Made by a program: the position numbers and the translations under genes
In this document: positions 8,664 through 18,032 of the stretch, piece after piece
Layout: the number at the start of each line of letters is the position of its first letter
How positions within the stretch are numbered: position 1 is the stretch's first letter
The notes under the pieces: generated by a model
What the model saw: only the letters and a program-made list of their open reading frames with translations
The model's database searches: none
Told to the model about the DNA's origin: nothing
NCBI GenBank assembly: GCA_965277435.1
Contig: OZ255821.1
Coordinates: forward strand, 6,200,001 to 6,264,000
Direction of reading: 5' to 3'
From: Bog-105 sp965277435
Lineage (GTDB): Bacteria > Acidobacteriota > Terriglobia > Bryobacterales > Bryobacteraceae
DNA: 64,000 nt

Positions 8664-10082
8664 ATGGCGAACGTGCGCGCTTCGCAAAATCTTTCCGCAA
8701 ACGGCCTGAAGCATTCCGTCTTATCGAGCAATGAAACGCTCGCGCAATCCTTTGCGTTGATCGCGCCGACTGCGGCTCCGCTGCTGACCGTCCCGCTGGT
8801 TTACGCATCAGCGGGCGCAGGTACCTGGCTGGCCTTCCTGATCTCGACCCTTACGATTCTACTGGTGGCGCTTAATGTAAATCATTTTGCGCGTATCTCG
8901 TGCTCGCCCGGGTCGCTTTACTCTTACATTTCCGCGCACATGCATCCGCTCTGGGGCGTTGTGGCTGCCTGGGCGCTCCTGATCGCTTATTTCGGAACCG
9001 CGACGGCCATCACAGCGGGACTTCGAAATTACGTGAATATCGCTTTGCAGAACGTGTTCGGCTTCGAAATCGCTCCGCTGCTGCTAAGTGCCGCGGCGGT
9101 AGGTTTCGCGGGCTGGCTGGCCTACCGCGACGTCACCGTCTCCGCGCGCTTGATGCTGGTCCTCGAGGTTGGGTCCGTAACGATGATCCTGTGCGTAGCA
9201 ATAGGCGTGCTCATTAAGCATGGCTTGCATCCGGATATGGCGCAATTGCAATTGCACGGAGTGACCGGCGAGCAGCTGCGCATGGGGCTGGTGCTGGCCA
9301 TCTTTTGCCTCGTTGGCTTTGAGAGCGCTACCTCGCTTGGGTCTGAAGCCAAAGATCCGCTGCGCAGCATTCCGCGGGCGGTGAAGTGGAGCAGTGTGCT
9401 GGCCGGCCTGTTTTTTTGCTTTTGCGCCTACGTAGAGGTGCTGGGATTTCGCGGACACGACGAGACGCTGGACAAGAGTGTTGCACCGCTCGCCTTGCTG
9501 GTGCGCGATGCCGGCCTGCCTCCCGCGCTGGCTACGTTGATCGATATTGGAGCTGTGATCAGTTTCTTTTCGTGCCTGCTGGCGTGTTTAACCGCCGGCG
9601 CGCGCATTCTTTTTTTAATGGGTGAAAAACGAGCGCTTCCGAGCTGGCTCGGTAATGCCCATGCAAATCATCAGACACCGCACTGCGCGGTTATAGCGAG
9701 TGGCGTTGCCACATTTGTCCCATTAGCGGCTTTGACCCTGTACCAATTTCGACCTTTGGATATCTACGGTCTGCTCGGGACGCTGGCGACCTTCGGATTT
9801 CTTACGGCGTACATTCTGGTGTCGATCGCCGCTCCGCTGTTCCTGCGGCGGCAGAAACGGCTGACAGCTTACGATGCCGGTGTCTCACTGGCGGCATTAG
9901 TCGCCATGGGTATTGCGCTGGCCGGTAGCCTCTACCCAGTTCCGGCTGCTCCCTACTCACGCCTGCCTTACTTGTTCGTGGCGATCGTGTTGACGGGCAC
10001 CGTGTGGTCGTTAGGCTTGAATTCAGGCACGCTGCGTTTTGCTGACGAGACTGAAGCGGAAATGGATCTCGTCCCGGAGTAG
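8664..10082 (+). CDS. APC-superfamily amino acid/amine permease
   Basis: 472 residues, about 12 hydrophobic segments. The first helix region (APTAAPLLTVPLVYASAGAGTWLAF) and the GFESATSLGSEAKDPLRSIPRAV segment in the middle are typical of APC permeases; the latter matches the conserved loop after helix 6 (GFE...EAK.P...IPRA). Being divergent from the amine oxidase, with a shared 100-bp intergenic region (8564-8663), it most likely imports an amine or amino acid for it. That substrate link is inference from position only. Confidence 0.85.
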   Translation: MANVRASQNLSANGLKHSVLSSNETLAQSFALIAPTAAPLLTVPLVYASAGAGTWLAFLISTLTILLVALNVNHFARISCSPGSLYSYISAHMHPLWGVVAAWALLIAYFGTATAITAGLRNYVNIALQNVFGFEIAPLLLSAAAVGFAGWLAYRDVTVSARLMLVLEVGSVTMILCVAIGVLIKHGLHPDMAQLQLHGVTGEQLRMGLVLAIFCLVGFESATSLGSEAKDPLRSIPRAVKWSSVLAGLFFCFCAYVEVLGFRGHDETLDKSVAPLALLVRDAGLPPALATLIDIGAVISFFSCLLACLTAGARILFLMGEKRALPSWLGNAHANHQTPHCAVIASGVATFVPLAALTLYQFRPLDIYGLLGTLATFGFLTAYILVSIAAPLFLRRQKRLTAYDAGVSLAALVAMGIALAGSLYPVPAAPYSRLPYLFVAIVLTGTVWSLGLNSGTLRFADETEAEMDLVPE

Positions 10083-10114
10083 CAGCAAGTTGCAGAAGAA
10101 AGCGTACATATCCG

Positions 10115-10204
10115 CTGCGTTGAAGACGCGGTCCGGTGGAGTGCCCATAGAACTCCAATCGCTTCGCTCATGGCTCCGAAAGACTCAAATCGCTTCGCTC
10201 ATGG
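10115..10204 (-). repeat. Dispersed intergenic repeat, copy A
   Basis: The stretch from 10115 to about 10180 reappears in reverse orientation at 21929-21992 with a few changes, including the block CTCCAATCGCTTCGCTCATG. A second, partial unit (10181-10204) repeats the same core immediately next to it. A third copy of the core is at 32198-32225. All copies are between genes. Nothing else is recognised in 10083-10252. Confidence 0.8.
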
Positions 10205-10252
10205 TTTCCGTGCTTCCGGTTGGAGAGCCTTGCGGTCGCGGCTCGGTTCCGG

Positions 10253-11349
10253 TCATTTCTCGATCGCCAGAGTGCTCAAAGTAGTTCCGGCGGCCACTGG
10301 CAAAACATCCCGCGTAGGAGAGAAGGCGACCGACATCACGGGGTTTGGAAAAGTTGTCGAGACCCAGTTGCCGTCCGGTTGTGTGATGGGAGAGCCGACG
10401 CGGATGCTGCGGTCGCCGGCAGCCACGGCTAGATAGTCTCCGCCGCGGCTCCATGAGACCTGCCGGGCGGGCAGCAGGCCAGGCAAATAGGAGCCGGCCA
10501 GACTGCGATCGCTCAGCCGCACAACTTCACAGCAGATGACGACTGATGTGCCGTGATAGTCAACCCTGCGGCCGCTGCCAGAAATTTGCCATCCGGGCTG
10601 AAGGCAAGAGCCTCGATGCGAATCAGCTGGCGCGGATCGTAGCAGGTGAGAATCACCGGTGGCGAGATGGATGCGGCGAGAGCGTGCAGTTCGATTTGTC
10701 CATCCAATCTGCCGATGGCCAGTTGTTTGCCATTGGGAGAAAACGCAAGTTACGTGGCGGTTTCGGGTCGCAGCGGATCGCGATTCATCGAGATCGTTCG
10801 CAGTCTCGTCCAATCGCGCGTGGCGGAAATGGTTACCGGCTCGGCAGGCAATATTGAGGACACCACCGCCGCCATCGACTGGTCGCGGGACACGGCGAAG
10901 TAGCGCGCTTCGTTGTAGCGAAAGTTTCTGCCGGGGAACGGGCCGGGCACGCCGTGTAGCAGTTTATTGCGGGCGATGTCCCAGACGCTGAGAGCGCCGT
11001 TTTCAGAAGAACCGCTTTCGTTCGGAAACGTCAACAATAGTTTTCCCTGATTCAGAAAAGCGATTGAGTTTCCCACCGACGGTCCGTTGGTGACGTGCCG
11101 CGCGAATTACAGCTGCCGCGTTCCGTCGGGTGACCAGATGGTGAGGGCGCGGCCATAATCGGAACTGGCCGCAATCCTCTGTCCGTCCGGCGACCAGGCA
11201 AGGCCAATCAGAGCCGCCGTGGTGGACCATGTGCGGATTTTTTCCAGGTGTGCAGCACTCAGGTAGGACCCGCCGCCTAGAGCAAGCAGGATAAGAAGGG
11301 AGGTCAGAGTCGCGCTAGCAACGAATCGCTTAACGTGCGGCTTGTGCAA
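10253..11349 (-). pseudogene. WD40-repeat protein, decayed
   Basis: Starts MHKPHVKRFVASATLTSLLI, a membrane anchor or signal, followed by WD40/beta-propeller units (GLAWSPDGQRIAASS, LAFSPNGKQLAIG, ALAFSPDGKFLAAAAG, VAFSPTRDVLPVAAG). The frame is broken by an in-frame TAA at 11107-11109, another TAA at 10750-10752, and a frameshift near 10540. Between lesions the propeller signature is well kept, so decay is recent. Its start overlaps the end of the upstream DsbA-like gene by 20 bases, indicating a former operon. Original function unknown. Confidence 0.85.
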
Positions 11350-12220
11350 CTGTTGCGGCCGGTTTCAATTCCGCTTCGAACACAGGCTTGAGAGCCTGCA
11401 CCGAGATGGCGCCATTATATTTTTGCTTGTTGATGAAAATCGTGGGCGTACCTTCGACGCCAGCGTGATCGCCATCCTGAATGTCGCGCGTCACGGTTTC
11501 GTGCACGGCGGTTGAGTCGAGATCCTGCTCGAAACGATGCATGTCGAGTCCCGCCTGGCGGGCGCAGGCCATGATATCGGCTCGCGAAAGATCGTCATGA
11601 TGAGCAAACAAGATGTCGTGCATTTCCCAAAACTTGCCCTGCTTCTGGGCGGCGATAGCGGCAGCTGCGGCGAGTGCGGCTTGAGAATGGATTTCGAGCG
11701 GATACTGTTTGAAGATGAGCTTAACCTGCGTCGAATAGGCCTTCAAAACCGACTTAATTTCGGGAATGGCGGCGGCGCAGTACGGACACTGAAAATCAGA
11801 GAATTCGACAATTGTGATGGGCGCTTTCTCGGGGCCCATTGAGGGAGAGCCAGCGACCGGAATCTGCACCGGGTCGTCGAGGAGTTTCTGTTCCTGCAGG
11901 TGGCCCCATTTAGAGTTGATGGCAGCGGTCTGCGCCTCCTGTTCCGATTTGCCATGAGCGATCGCATCGACCACCGCAGCCGCCATACCGGTGCTGTAAG
12001 CGCAACCCGGATCCACCACGCGGCACTCAGCCACTTTCATGTTGCAGCCGCACGAGCACCCTTGCTCGCGCAGAACTTTCAGGGCGAGAACCTTTTGCGC
12101 GGCCGTGAGATGACTGGTGTCGACGCCGGGCAACGTAGAAGCAGTTTTCCAGGCTTGCCCGAAGAGCGCAGTAGAGGCAAGCAGGAAGATGCCGAGCCTG
12201 ACCCACAATGCAGCGTTCAT
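11330..12220 (-). CDS. DsbA-family thiol oxidoreductase with extra Cys-rich N-domain
   Basis: 296 residues. A signal peptide (1-21) is followed by a small domain with CSCGC at 55-59 and two further Cys (ECRVVDPGC), vaguely like the CcmH haem-handling domain. The C-terminal part (about 130-285) is a thioredoxin fold of the DsbA/DsbG type: VEFSDFQCPYC with the active pair Cys145/Cys148, and the cis-proline loop GVEGTPTIFI at 255-264. Family knowledge: periplasmic disulfide formation or isomerisation. The N-terminal domain is unusual for DsbA and its role is not known. It runs in the same direction as the decayed WD40 gene that overlaps its 3' end. Confidence 0.85.
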   Translation of the reverse strand: MNAALWVRLGIFLLASTALFGQAWKTASTLPGVDTSHLTAAQKVLALKVLREQGCSCGCNMKVAECRVVDPGCAYSTGMAAAVVDAIAHGKSEQEAQTAAINSKWGHLQEQKLLDDPVQIPVAGSPSMGPEKAPITIVEFSDFQCPYCAAAIPEIKSVLKAYSTQVKLIFKQYPLEIHSQAALAAAAAIAAQKQGKFWEMHDILFAHHDDLSRADIMACARQAGLDMHRFEQDLDSTAVHETVTRDIQDGDHAGVEGTPTIFINKQKYNGAISVQALKPVFEAELKPAATVAQAAR

Positions 12221-12224
12221 ACCT

Positions 12225-12968
12225 TCATTGTAAGGGCAGCGAATGCAGTAACCCCGCCGAAGCCCGATCCAGATACACCGTGGCGTGTGGGTGCCGCTGC
12301 ACCAGCGACGCCGGACAAGCCTCCGAAACGGAGCCTTCCAACGCGCACCGCACCGCTTCCGCCTTGCGCTTTTCCGGCACGCAACAGATCCAGCGATCCG
12401 CCCCGAACAACGCCGGACATGTCATCGTCAAAGCCTCCCGCGGCACTGACTCCACATCCGGAAAATGCCCTTCCCCCGCTTGCTGCCGCCGGCACGCTTC
12501 ATCGAGCACCACCCGCTTTACCACCGCCCGGTCCTCGAAATCGGCGACCGGCGGATCGTTGAACGCGATATGCCCGTTTTCCCCGAATCCCACGAACGCC
12601 AGGTCCAGCGGAGCCGCCATTAACAGGCCCGCATACCGTGCGATCTCCGTTTCCAGATCCACCGCATCGCCGTCGAGATAATGCATTTTGCCGAGAGTCA
12701 CCCGCTCCGCCAATCGCGTCCGCAACCAGCGCCGGAAACTCGCCGGATGATCCGCGCTAATTCCCACATATTCGTCCATGTGAAACACTTCGACTGCGGG
12801 CCAGTCGATCCCCTCCATCTCGACCAGCGCGTCGATTAAGGGCACCTGAGAATTCCCGGTCGCCACCACGATCCGCGCCCGTCCCAACGACACCAAAATT
12901 TCTCGAGCTTGTTCCGCCGCCGCATGCCCTGCCGCGCTCGCCGAATCGAAGACCCGCACGTCTTTCAT
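12225..12968 (-). CDS. nagB: Glucosamine-6-phosphate deaminase
   Basis: About 247 residues. Motifs of the family are VFHMDEYVG (Asp65/Glu66), GFGENGHIAFNDPP (Gly127-His133 and Asp138), and the N-terminal phosphate-binding ATGNSQVPL. The enzyme converts glucosamine-6-phosphate to fructose-6-phosphate and ammonia. The start chosen is the ATG at 12968, which overlaps the stop of fbp as ATGA and has GAGGAG just upstream; the frame also opens 6 bases earlier. The overlap couples its translation to fbp, a logical pairing because both act at fructose-6-phosphate. Confidence 0.9.
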   Translation of the reverse strand: MKDVRVFDSASAAGHAAAEQAREILVSLGRARIVVATGNSQVPLIDALVEMEGIDWPAVEVFHMDEYVGISADHPASFRRWLRTRLAERVTLGKMHYLDGDAVDLETEIARYAGLLMAAPLDLAFVGFGENGHIAFNDPPVADFEDRAVVKRVVLDEACRRQQAGEGHFPDVESVPREALTMTCPALFGADRWICCVPEKRKAEAVRCALEGSVSEACPASLVQRHPHATVYLDRASAGLLHSLPLQ

Positions 12969-13939
12969 GCACACTCCTCAAACGCCGCCACTTCTTGCAC
13001 TCCTCCAATCACAAAAGGCGTTCGTTGATGGATATCAGTCGGCTCGATGTCGAGAATCCGCCTACTCCCATCAATCGCCCGCCCTGAAGCTTGTTCCGCA
13101 ATAAACGCCAGCGGGTTTGCCTCATACAACAAGCGCAGCTTGCCGCCCGGATAGTTCTCCGTTGGCGGATACATGAAAATTCCGCCCTTCAACAACGTGC
13201 GGTGAAAATCGGCCACCAGTGATCCGATATAACGCGAGCTGTATGTCCGCCCCAGTTCGCCTCGTCGGAGCTTCCCAATGAACCGCCCATACTGCCCCGG
13301 AAATTTGTCCAGATACGCTTCGTTCACCGAATAGTAAGTGCCCCGTTCCGGCATCCGCATGTGATCATGACTCAGCACAAAAGCTCCAATCGCCGGATCG
13401 AGCGTGAACCCGAACACCCCATTGCCTGTCGTGTACACCAGAATCGTCGACGGCCCATACACCACGTATCCCGCCGCCACCTGTTTGCTCCCTGGCTGCA
13501 GCAGCGCCGCGTTCCCATCCTTCGTATTCGGCCCGCTGCGAAAGATCGAAAAAATCGTCCCCACATTTACATTCACGTCGAGATTCGAAGACCCATCCAG
13601 CGGATCGAACACAATCGCATACTCGCCTTGATCGGCCTCGCGCTCGAACGTTACCGGCTCCTCGTTCTCTTCTGAAATCAGGGCCGCCACACTATCCCGC
13701 AGACCCAGGCAATGCAGCAGCGCCTGATTGGCATACACGTCCAGCTTCTGTTGCGTTTCGCCCTGTACATTTGTGCTGCCCACCGCACCCAGTACATCCA
13801 GCAGCCCGGCGCGCCGGATCTTCGCCTCCGTCATCTTGGTAGCAAGCGTAATCCCGGAGAGCAGCCACGAAAATCTGCCGCGCGCTCCCGGAAACCGCTG
13901 CTGCTCTTGCAATAGATGTTGCTGCACTGTCACGATCAT
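12965..13939 (-). CDS. fbp: Fructose-1,6-bisphosphatase class I
   Basis: 324 residues. Metal and substrate motifs are intact: ISEENEEPV (Glu90/Glu91), FDPLDGSSNLDVN (Asp112 and Asp115) and the C-terminal YEANPLAFIAEQASG. This matches class I FBPase, which removes the 1-phosphate in gluconeogenesis. A GGAG lies ahead of the ATG at 13939. It overlaps nagB by 4 bases downstream and is divergent from lutA over about 54 bases. Confidence 0.95.
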   Translation of the reverse strand: MIVTVQQHLLQEQQRFPGARGRFSWLLSGITLATKMTEAKIRRAGLLDVLGAVGSTNVQGETQQKLDVYANQALLHCLGLRDSVAALISEENEEPVTFEREADQGEYAIVFDPLDGSSNLDVNVNVGTIFSIFRSGPNTKDGNAALLQPGSKQVAAGYVVYGPSTILVYTTGNGVFGFTLDPAIGAFVLSHDHMRMPERGTYYSVNEAYLDKFPGQYGRFIGKLRRGELGRTYSSRYIGSLVADFHRTLLKGGIFMYPPTENYPGGKLRLLYEANPLAFIAEQASGRAIDGSRRILDIEPTDIHQRTPFVIGGVQEVAAFEECA

Positions 13940-13993
13940 GCTGTACTCTCCTAAAACACGCGTCCTCTCACATCCCTGTGCTGCAATAATGAC

Positions 13994-14737
13994 TTGCGCA
14001 TTTCTCTCTTCATCACCTGCTACAACGACACGCTCTTTCCCGATACCGGCAAAGCCGTCGTAGCTGTTCTCGAACGATTAGGCCACACGGTGGACTTCCC
14101 GGCCGCCCAAAGTTGTTGCGGACAGATGCATTACAACACTGGCTATGGCCGCCAGGCGCTGCCCATGATGAAGCATTTCCTGAAAATCTTCTCGGCCGCG
14201 GAAGCCATCTGCGTCCCTTCCTCGTCTTGCGTCGCCATGATTCGCGATCACTACCCGAAGATGGCCGCTGAAACGCACGATCAATCTATCATTCGCCGCA
14301 CGGCCGAAATCCTCCCCCGCGTTTTCGAATTTTCCGAACTCCTGGTCGACAAGCTCGGCGTCACCGACGTCGGCGCGTTCTATCCCCACACTGTCACTCT
14401 CCATCCTTCCTGTCACTCTCTCCGTTCTCTGCGCGTCGGCGACAAACCAGCGCGCTTACTGCGAGAAGTGCGCGGCCTCACGCTCGTCGATCTTCCCGAA
14501 AGTGAGCAGTGCTGCGGCTTCGGCGGCACCTTCGCCATCAAGAATCCCGATGTCTCCGCTGCCATGCTTTCTGATAAAGTACATCGCATCCTCGATACCG
14601 GAGCCGAAGTCTGCTCCGCTGTCGACAACTCCTGCCTCATGCACATCAACGGAGCCTTGAGCCGCCAGCGCACTGGTGTCAAATGCCTGCACCTCGCCGA
14701 AATCCTCGCCGGCGTCGAAAGCGGAGCCAAGCCATGA
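13994..14737 (+). CDS. lutA: L-lactate utilization protein A (Fe-S, CCG domains)
   Basis: 247 residues, starting at a TTG that gives MRISLFITCYND, the usual start of the family. Two cysteine-rich CCG domains are visible: SCCGQMHY (Cys41-42) and QCCGFGGTFA (Cys171-172). LutA with LutB and LutC forms a membrane-associated complex oxidising L-lactate to pyruvate. Its stop overlaps the lutB start as ATGA. First gene of a seven-gene run with rhamnose catabolism, where L-lactate is the expected intermediate. Confidence 0.92.
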   Translation: MRISLFITCYNDTLFPDTGKAVVAVLERLGHTVDFPAAQSCCGQMHYNTGYGRQALPMMKHFLKIFSAAEAICVPSSSCVAMIRDHYPKMAAETHDQSIIRRTAEILPRVFEFSELLVDKLGVTDVGAFYPHTVTLHPSCHSLRSLRVGDKPARLLREVRGLTLVDLPESEQCCGFGGTFAIKNPDVSAAMLSDKVHRILDTGAEVCSAVDNSCLMHINGALSRQRTGVKCLHLAEILAGVESGAKP

Positions 14738-16161
14738 GCGTTCGCGTCGGTCATGCCGCCGAAGCCCCCAGCTTCCCCGAAGCCGCCAAGAAACTCGTCC
14801 GCGATACCCAGCTCCGCCACAACGTCCGTCACGCCACCGGAGTCATTCGCCGCAAACGCGCCCAAGTTGTCAACGAACTTCCCGATTGGGAACAGCTTTG
14901 CGACTCCGGCCACGCCATCAAGGAGCACACGCTTCGCCATCTCGATTTCTATCTCGAACAGTTCGAACGCAACTGCCTCGCCGCCGGTGGCCACGTCCAC
15001 TGGGCGCGCGATGCGGACGAAGCCAACGAAATCATTACGCGCCTGATCCAGACCCACCAGGAAACCGAAGTCATCAAAGTCAAAACCATGACTTCGGACG
15101 AAACCAGCCTCAACGCTGCTCTCGAAGCCGCTGGCATCCAGCCCCTTGAAACCGATCTCGCCGACCTCATCGTCCAGCTTGGCGAAGATAAGCCCTCGCA
15201 CATCGTCGTCCCTGCGCTCCATCGCAATCGGCAGGAAATTCATCAGCTTTTCGCCGAAAAAATGCAGCTCGACGACCTTGGGCACGAGCCCGAAGACCTC
15301 GCCAATGCCGCCCGCCTCTATCTGCGCCAGGAATTCCTGCGCGTCCCCATCGCCATTTGCGGCGCAAACTTCCTCGTCGCCGACACCGGCTCGGTCTGCG
15401 TCGTCGAATCGGAAGGCAACGGTCGCATGTGCCTCACTTTGCCGCGCGTCCTGATCACTCTCGCCGGCATTGAGAAAATCATCCCCACATTCAGCGATCT
15501 CGGCGTCTTTCTCCAGACTCTGCCCCGCTCCGCCACCGGCGAGCGCATGAACCCTTACAACTCTCTTTGGACCGGCGTCACGCCCGGCGACGGCCCCGAA
15601 GAGTTTCACGTCGTTCTGCTCGACAATGGCCGCACTAATGTTCTCGCTGATCCAGCCACCAGCGAAACCCTTGATTGCATTCGCTGCGGCGCATGCCTTA
15701 ACGCCTGCCCCGTTTACCAGCAGACCGGCGGCCACGCCTACGGCTCTGTCTACGCCGGACCCATCGGCGCAATCCTGACCCCGCAACTGCAAGCCATGGA
15801 GCACTCCCAGTCCCTGCCCTATGCCTCTTCGCTTTGCGGCGCGTGTTACGAAGTCTGCCCTGTAAAAATCAACATCCCCGAGATCCTGATTCATCTCCGC
15901 GCTAAAGCCGTCGATGCGGGTTACGCCCCGCTTTCCGAACGCGTCGCCATGCGGGCCGCGAGCTTCGCGCTCGGTGGCGGCAGCCGCCTCGCCGCCGCTC
16001 AACAACTCGGCCGCCTCGCCCAGCGCCCCTTCGAAAAGGACGGCCACCTGCGCCATCTCCCCGGCCTGCTCTCCGGCTGGACCGACTTCCGCGATCTCGC
16101 CGCCATCCCCCAGCAATCCTTCCGCGAATGGTGGGCTCAACGCGAAACCGGCAAAGCGTGA
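14734..16161 (+). CDS. lutB: L-lactate utilization protein B (ferredoxin-type Fe-S)
   Basis: About 475 residues from the ATG at 14734, which overlaps the lutA stop. N-terminal LUD-like domain, then two 4Fe-4S motifs: IRCGACLNACPVYQQTGG and LCGACYEVCPVKINIPE. This is the standard LutB/LldF organisation. The frame is open further upstream, but the ATGA overlap and the family N-terminus support this start. Thirty bases separate it from lutC. Confidence 0.93.
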   Translation: MSVRVGHAAEAPSFPEAAKKLVRDTQLRHNVRHATGVIRRKRAQVVNELPDWEQLCDSGHAIKEHTLRHLDFYLEQFERNCLAAGGHVHWARDADEANEIITRLIQTHQETEVIKVKTMTSDETSLNAALEAAGIQPLETDLADLIVQLGEDKPSHIVVPALHRNRQEIHQLFAEKMQLDDLGHEPEDLANAARLYLRQEFLRVPIAICGANFLVADTGSVCVVESEGNGRMCLTLPRVLITLAGIEKIIPTFSDLGVFLQTLPRSATGERMNPYNSLWTGVTPGDGPEEFHVVLLDNGRTNVLADPATSETLDCIRCGACLNACPVYQQTGGHAYGSVYAGPIGAILTPQLQAMEHSQSLPYASSLCGACYEVCPVKINIPEILIHLRAKAVDAGYAPLSERVAMRAASFALGGGSRLAAAQQLGRLAQRPFEKDGHLRHLPGLLSGWTDFRDLAAIPQQSFREWWAQRETGKA

Positions 16162-16191
16162 CCACACAGGCAACATGACGAAGCGAAGAAC

Positions 16192-16857
16192 ATGACCGCC
16201 AAAGAAGAGATCCTCGCCAAAGTCCGCGCCCCGCTCGGCGATTCGCGCGGCGCACGCCTCACGGAATACGCCGCCATTCCGCGCCACTACGCTCAGGTCG
16301 GCCAGCTCAGCCCCAGCCAGCGCAACGAGCTCTTCACCGATCGCCTTCTCGATTACGGCTGCGGCGTCTTCCGCTGCCAGTCCCACGAAGTCTCAACCGC
16401 TATTCACGACATCCTCATTGAGCGCCGCAAGCACGCCATGCTCACCACCGACGACATCCCCGATAGCTGGCTGCCCTGGGGCTTCGCTTTCGTCCAGGAC
16501 CGCTCCATCGGCTATGACGAAATAAAACGTTGCCAAGGCGTTCTCAGCCGCTGCGCCGTCGCCATCGCGGCCACCGGAACTATCGTCCTCCGCCACTCTC
16601 CCGCCGAGGGACGCCGCGCCGTCAGCCTCATCCCGGATTATCATCTCTGTTGCGTGTTTGAAAAGCAGCTCGTTGAACTCGTCCCCGAAGCGATCGAGGA
16701 GATGTCTCTCTTCGCGGGCGTCCCCATCACCACCATTTCCGGCCCCTCCGCCACAGCCGATATCGAAATGACCCGCGTCCAGGGCGTGCACGGCCCCCGG
16801 CATCTCGACGTTCTTTTGATTGCGCCCGACCCCCATGAACCTCACGTCTACCGATAA
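16192..16857 (+). CDS. lutC: L-lactate utilization protein C (LUD domain)
   Basis: 221 residues of LUD-domain type: SWLPWGFAFVQDRSIGYDEI, the AIAATGTIVLRHS strand and the PSATADIEMTRVQGVHGPRHLDVLLI end, the last being the family's glycine-rich signature. Third component of lactate oxidation. Its 3' end overlaps the start of rhaI by 23 bases in another frame, tying the lactate and rhamnose genes into one transcript. Confidence 0.92.
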   Translation: MTAKEEILAKVRAPLGDSRGARLTEYAAIPRHYAQVGQLSPSQRNELFTDRLLDYGCGVFRCQSHEVSTAIHDILIERRKHAMLTTDDIPDSWLPWGFAFVQDRSIGYDEIKRCQGVLSRCAVAIAATGTIVLRHSPAEGRRAVSLIPDYHLCCVFEKQLVELVPEAIEEMSLFAGVPITTISGPSATADIEMTRVQGVHGPRHLDVLLIAPDPHEPHVYR

Positions 16858-18025
16858 ACTCTTTCGCGCCCTCGATCGCTTCCAGATCGAAATCCCCTCC
16901 TGGGGCTTCGCCAACACTGGCACCCGCTTCGGCAAATTTATCCAGCCGGGCGCCGCGACCACGATCGAAGAAAAATTCAGCGATGCCGCTCAGGTCCATT
17001 CCCTCACCGGCGTCTGCCCGTCCATCGCGCTGCACGTTCTGTGGGATCTTCCGCAAGGCCTCAAAAGTGTCGATGAGGTCACCGCTCTCGGGCATCGCTA
17101 CCAGGTTCGCCCCGGCTCGATCAATCCCAATCTCTTCCAGGACCAGATCTATAAATTCGGCTCTTTCGCCAACCCCGATGCCACTATTCGCCGCCACGCT
17201 CTCACTCACTCCGAACTCAGCATCGATATCGCGAAAGGCCTCCAAAGCCGCTACATTTCCTACTGGTTTACCGACGGCTCGAACTATCCCGGCACGGCCA
17301 ATATTCGCCAGCGCAAGCACCTCTTCGAAGAGCACCTGAAGCTCTCGCACGCTCGCCTCTCGCCCGATCAGATCCTGCTCGTCGAATACAAGCCCTTCGA
17401 GCCCGCGCTCTATCACACCGATATCGCCGATTGGGGCATGGCCCTCCACTTTGCGCGCGCTGCCGGTCCGCAAGCCAAGGTCCTGGTCGATACCGGCCAC
17501 CATTACTTAAGCCAGAACATCGAGCAAATTGTCGCCTGGCTGCTGGCTGAAAACATGCTCGGCGGCTTTCACTTCAACGATCGCCGCTATGCCGACGACG
17601 ACCTCACTATCGGCTCGATCGATCCTTATCAGGTGTTCCGCATCTTTCACGAAATTCATTTCTTTGCCTGGGAAACTAAAACCAGTCCCGATATCGCCTA
17701 TATGATCGATCAAAGCCATAATTTGAAAGACAAAATAGAAGCTATGATTCAGAGCGTTACGATGGCCCAGGAACTGTTTGCCAAAGCCGCGCTGGTCGAT
17801 CACGAAAATCTGTCGCAGGCCCAGAAACTTTGCGAGTTAATCCCGGCCGAGAGTTGCCTGCAGAACGCGTTTTCGACCGATGTCCGCCCGGTCATCGCAG
17901 AATGGCGCACTGCCAAGGGACTTCCCGCCGATCCGCTCGACGCCTACCGCGGCAGCGGCTATGGCCAGCGCATCGCTAAAGAACGCGCCAGCCGCAATTT
18001 ATCCAGCGTCTCTTCTTATGCCTGA
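16835..18025 (+). CDS. rhaI: L-rhamnose isomerase
   Basis: About 396 residues from the ATG at 16835 (MNLTSTDKLFRALDRFQIEI). TIM-barrel sugar isomerase of the RhaI type rather than the enteric RhaA type: IALHVLWDLPQG, LLVEYKPFEPALYHTDIADWG, VLVDTGHHYLSQNIEQIVAWL and GGFHFNDRRYADDDLTIGS carry the metal-binding Glu, Asp and His residues. It converts L-rhamnose to L-rhamnulose. It lies inside the lut-rha operon and overlaps lutC. Confidence 0.92.
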   Translation: MNLTSTDKLFRALDRFQIEIPSWGFANTGTRFGKFIQPGAATTIEEKFSDAAQVHSLTGVCPSIALHVLWDLPQGLKSVDEVTALGHRYQVRPGSINPNLFQDQIYKFGSFANPDATIRRHALTHSELSIDIAKGLQSRYISYWFTDGSNYPGTANIRQRKHLFEEHLKLSHARLSPDQILLVEYKPFEPALYHTDIADWGMALHFARAAGPQAKVLVDTGHHYLSQNIEQIVAWLLAENMLGGFHFNDRRYADDDLTIGSIDPYQVFRIFHEIHFFAWETKTSPDIAYMIDQSHNLKDKIEAMIQSVTMAQELFAKAALVDHENLSQAQKLCELIPAESCLQNAFSTDVRPVIAEWRTAKGLPADPLDAYRGSGYGQRIAKERASRNLSSVSSYA

Positions 18026-18032
18026 CCCGTGG

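Noticed and set aside
14413..16386. Very long minus-strand open frame (657 codons) opposite lutB
   Set aside because: It is antisense to the well-supported lutB/lutC genes, is rich in Ala, Gly, Asp and Glu as expected from a mirrored GC-rich gene, and has no family resemblance.
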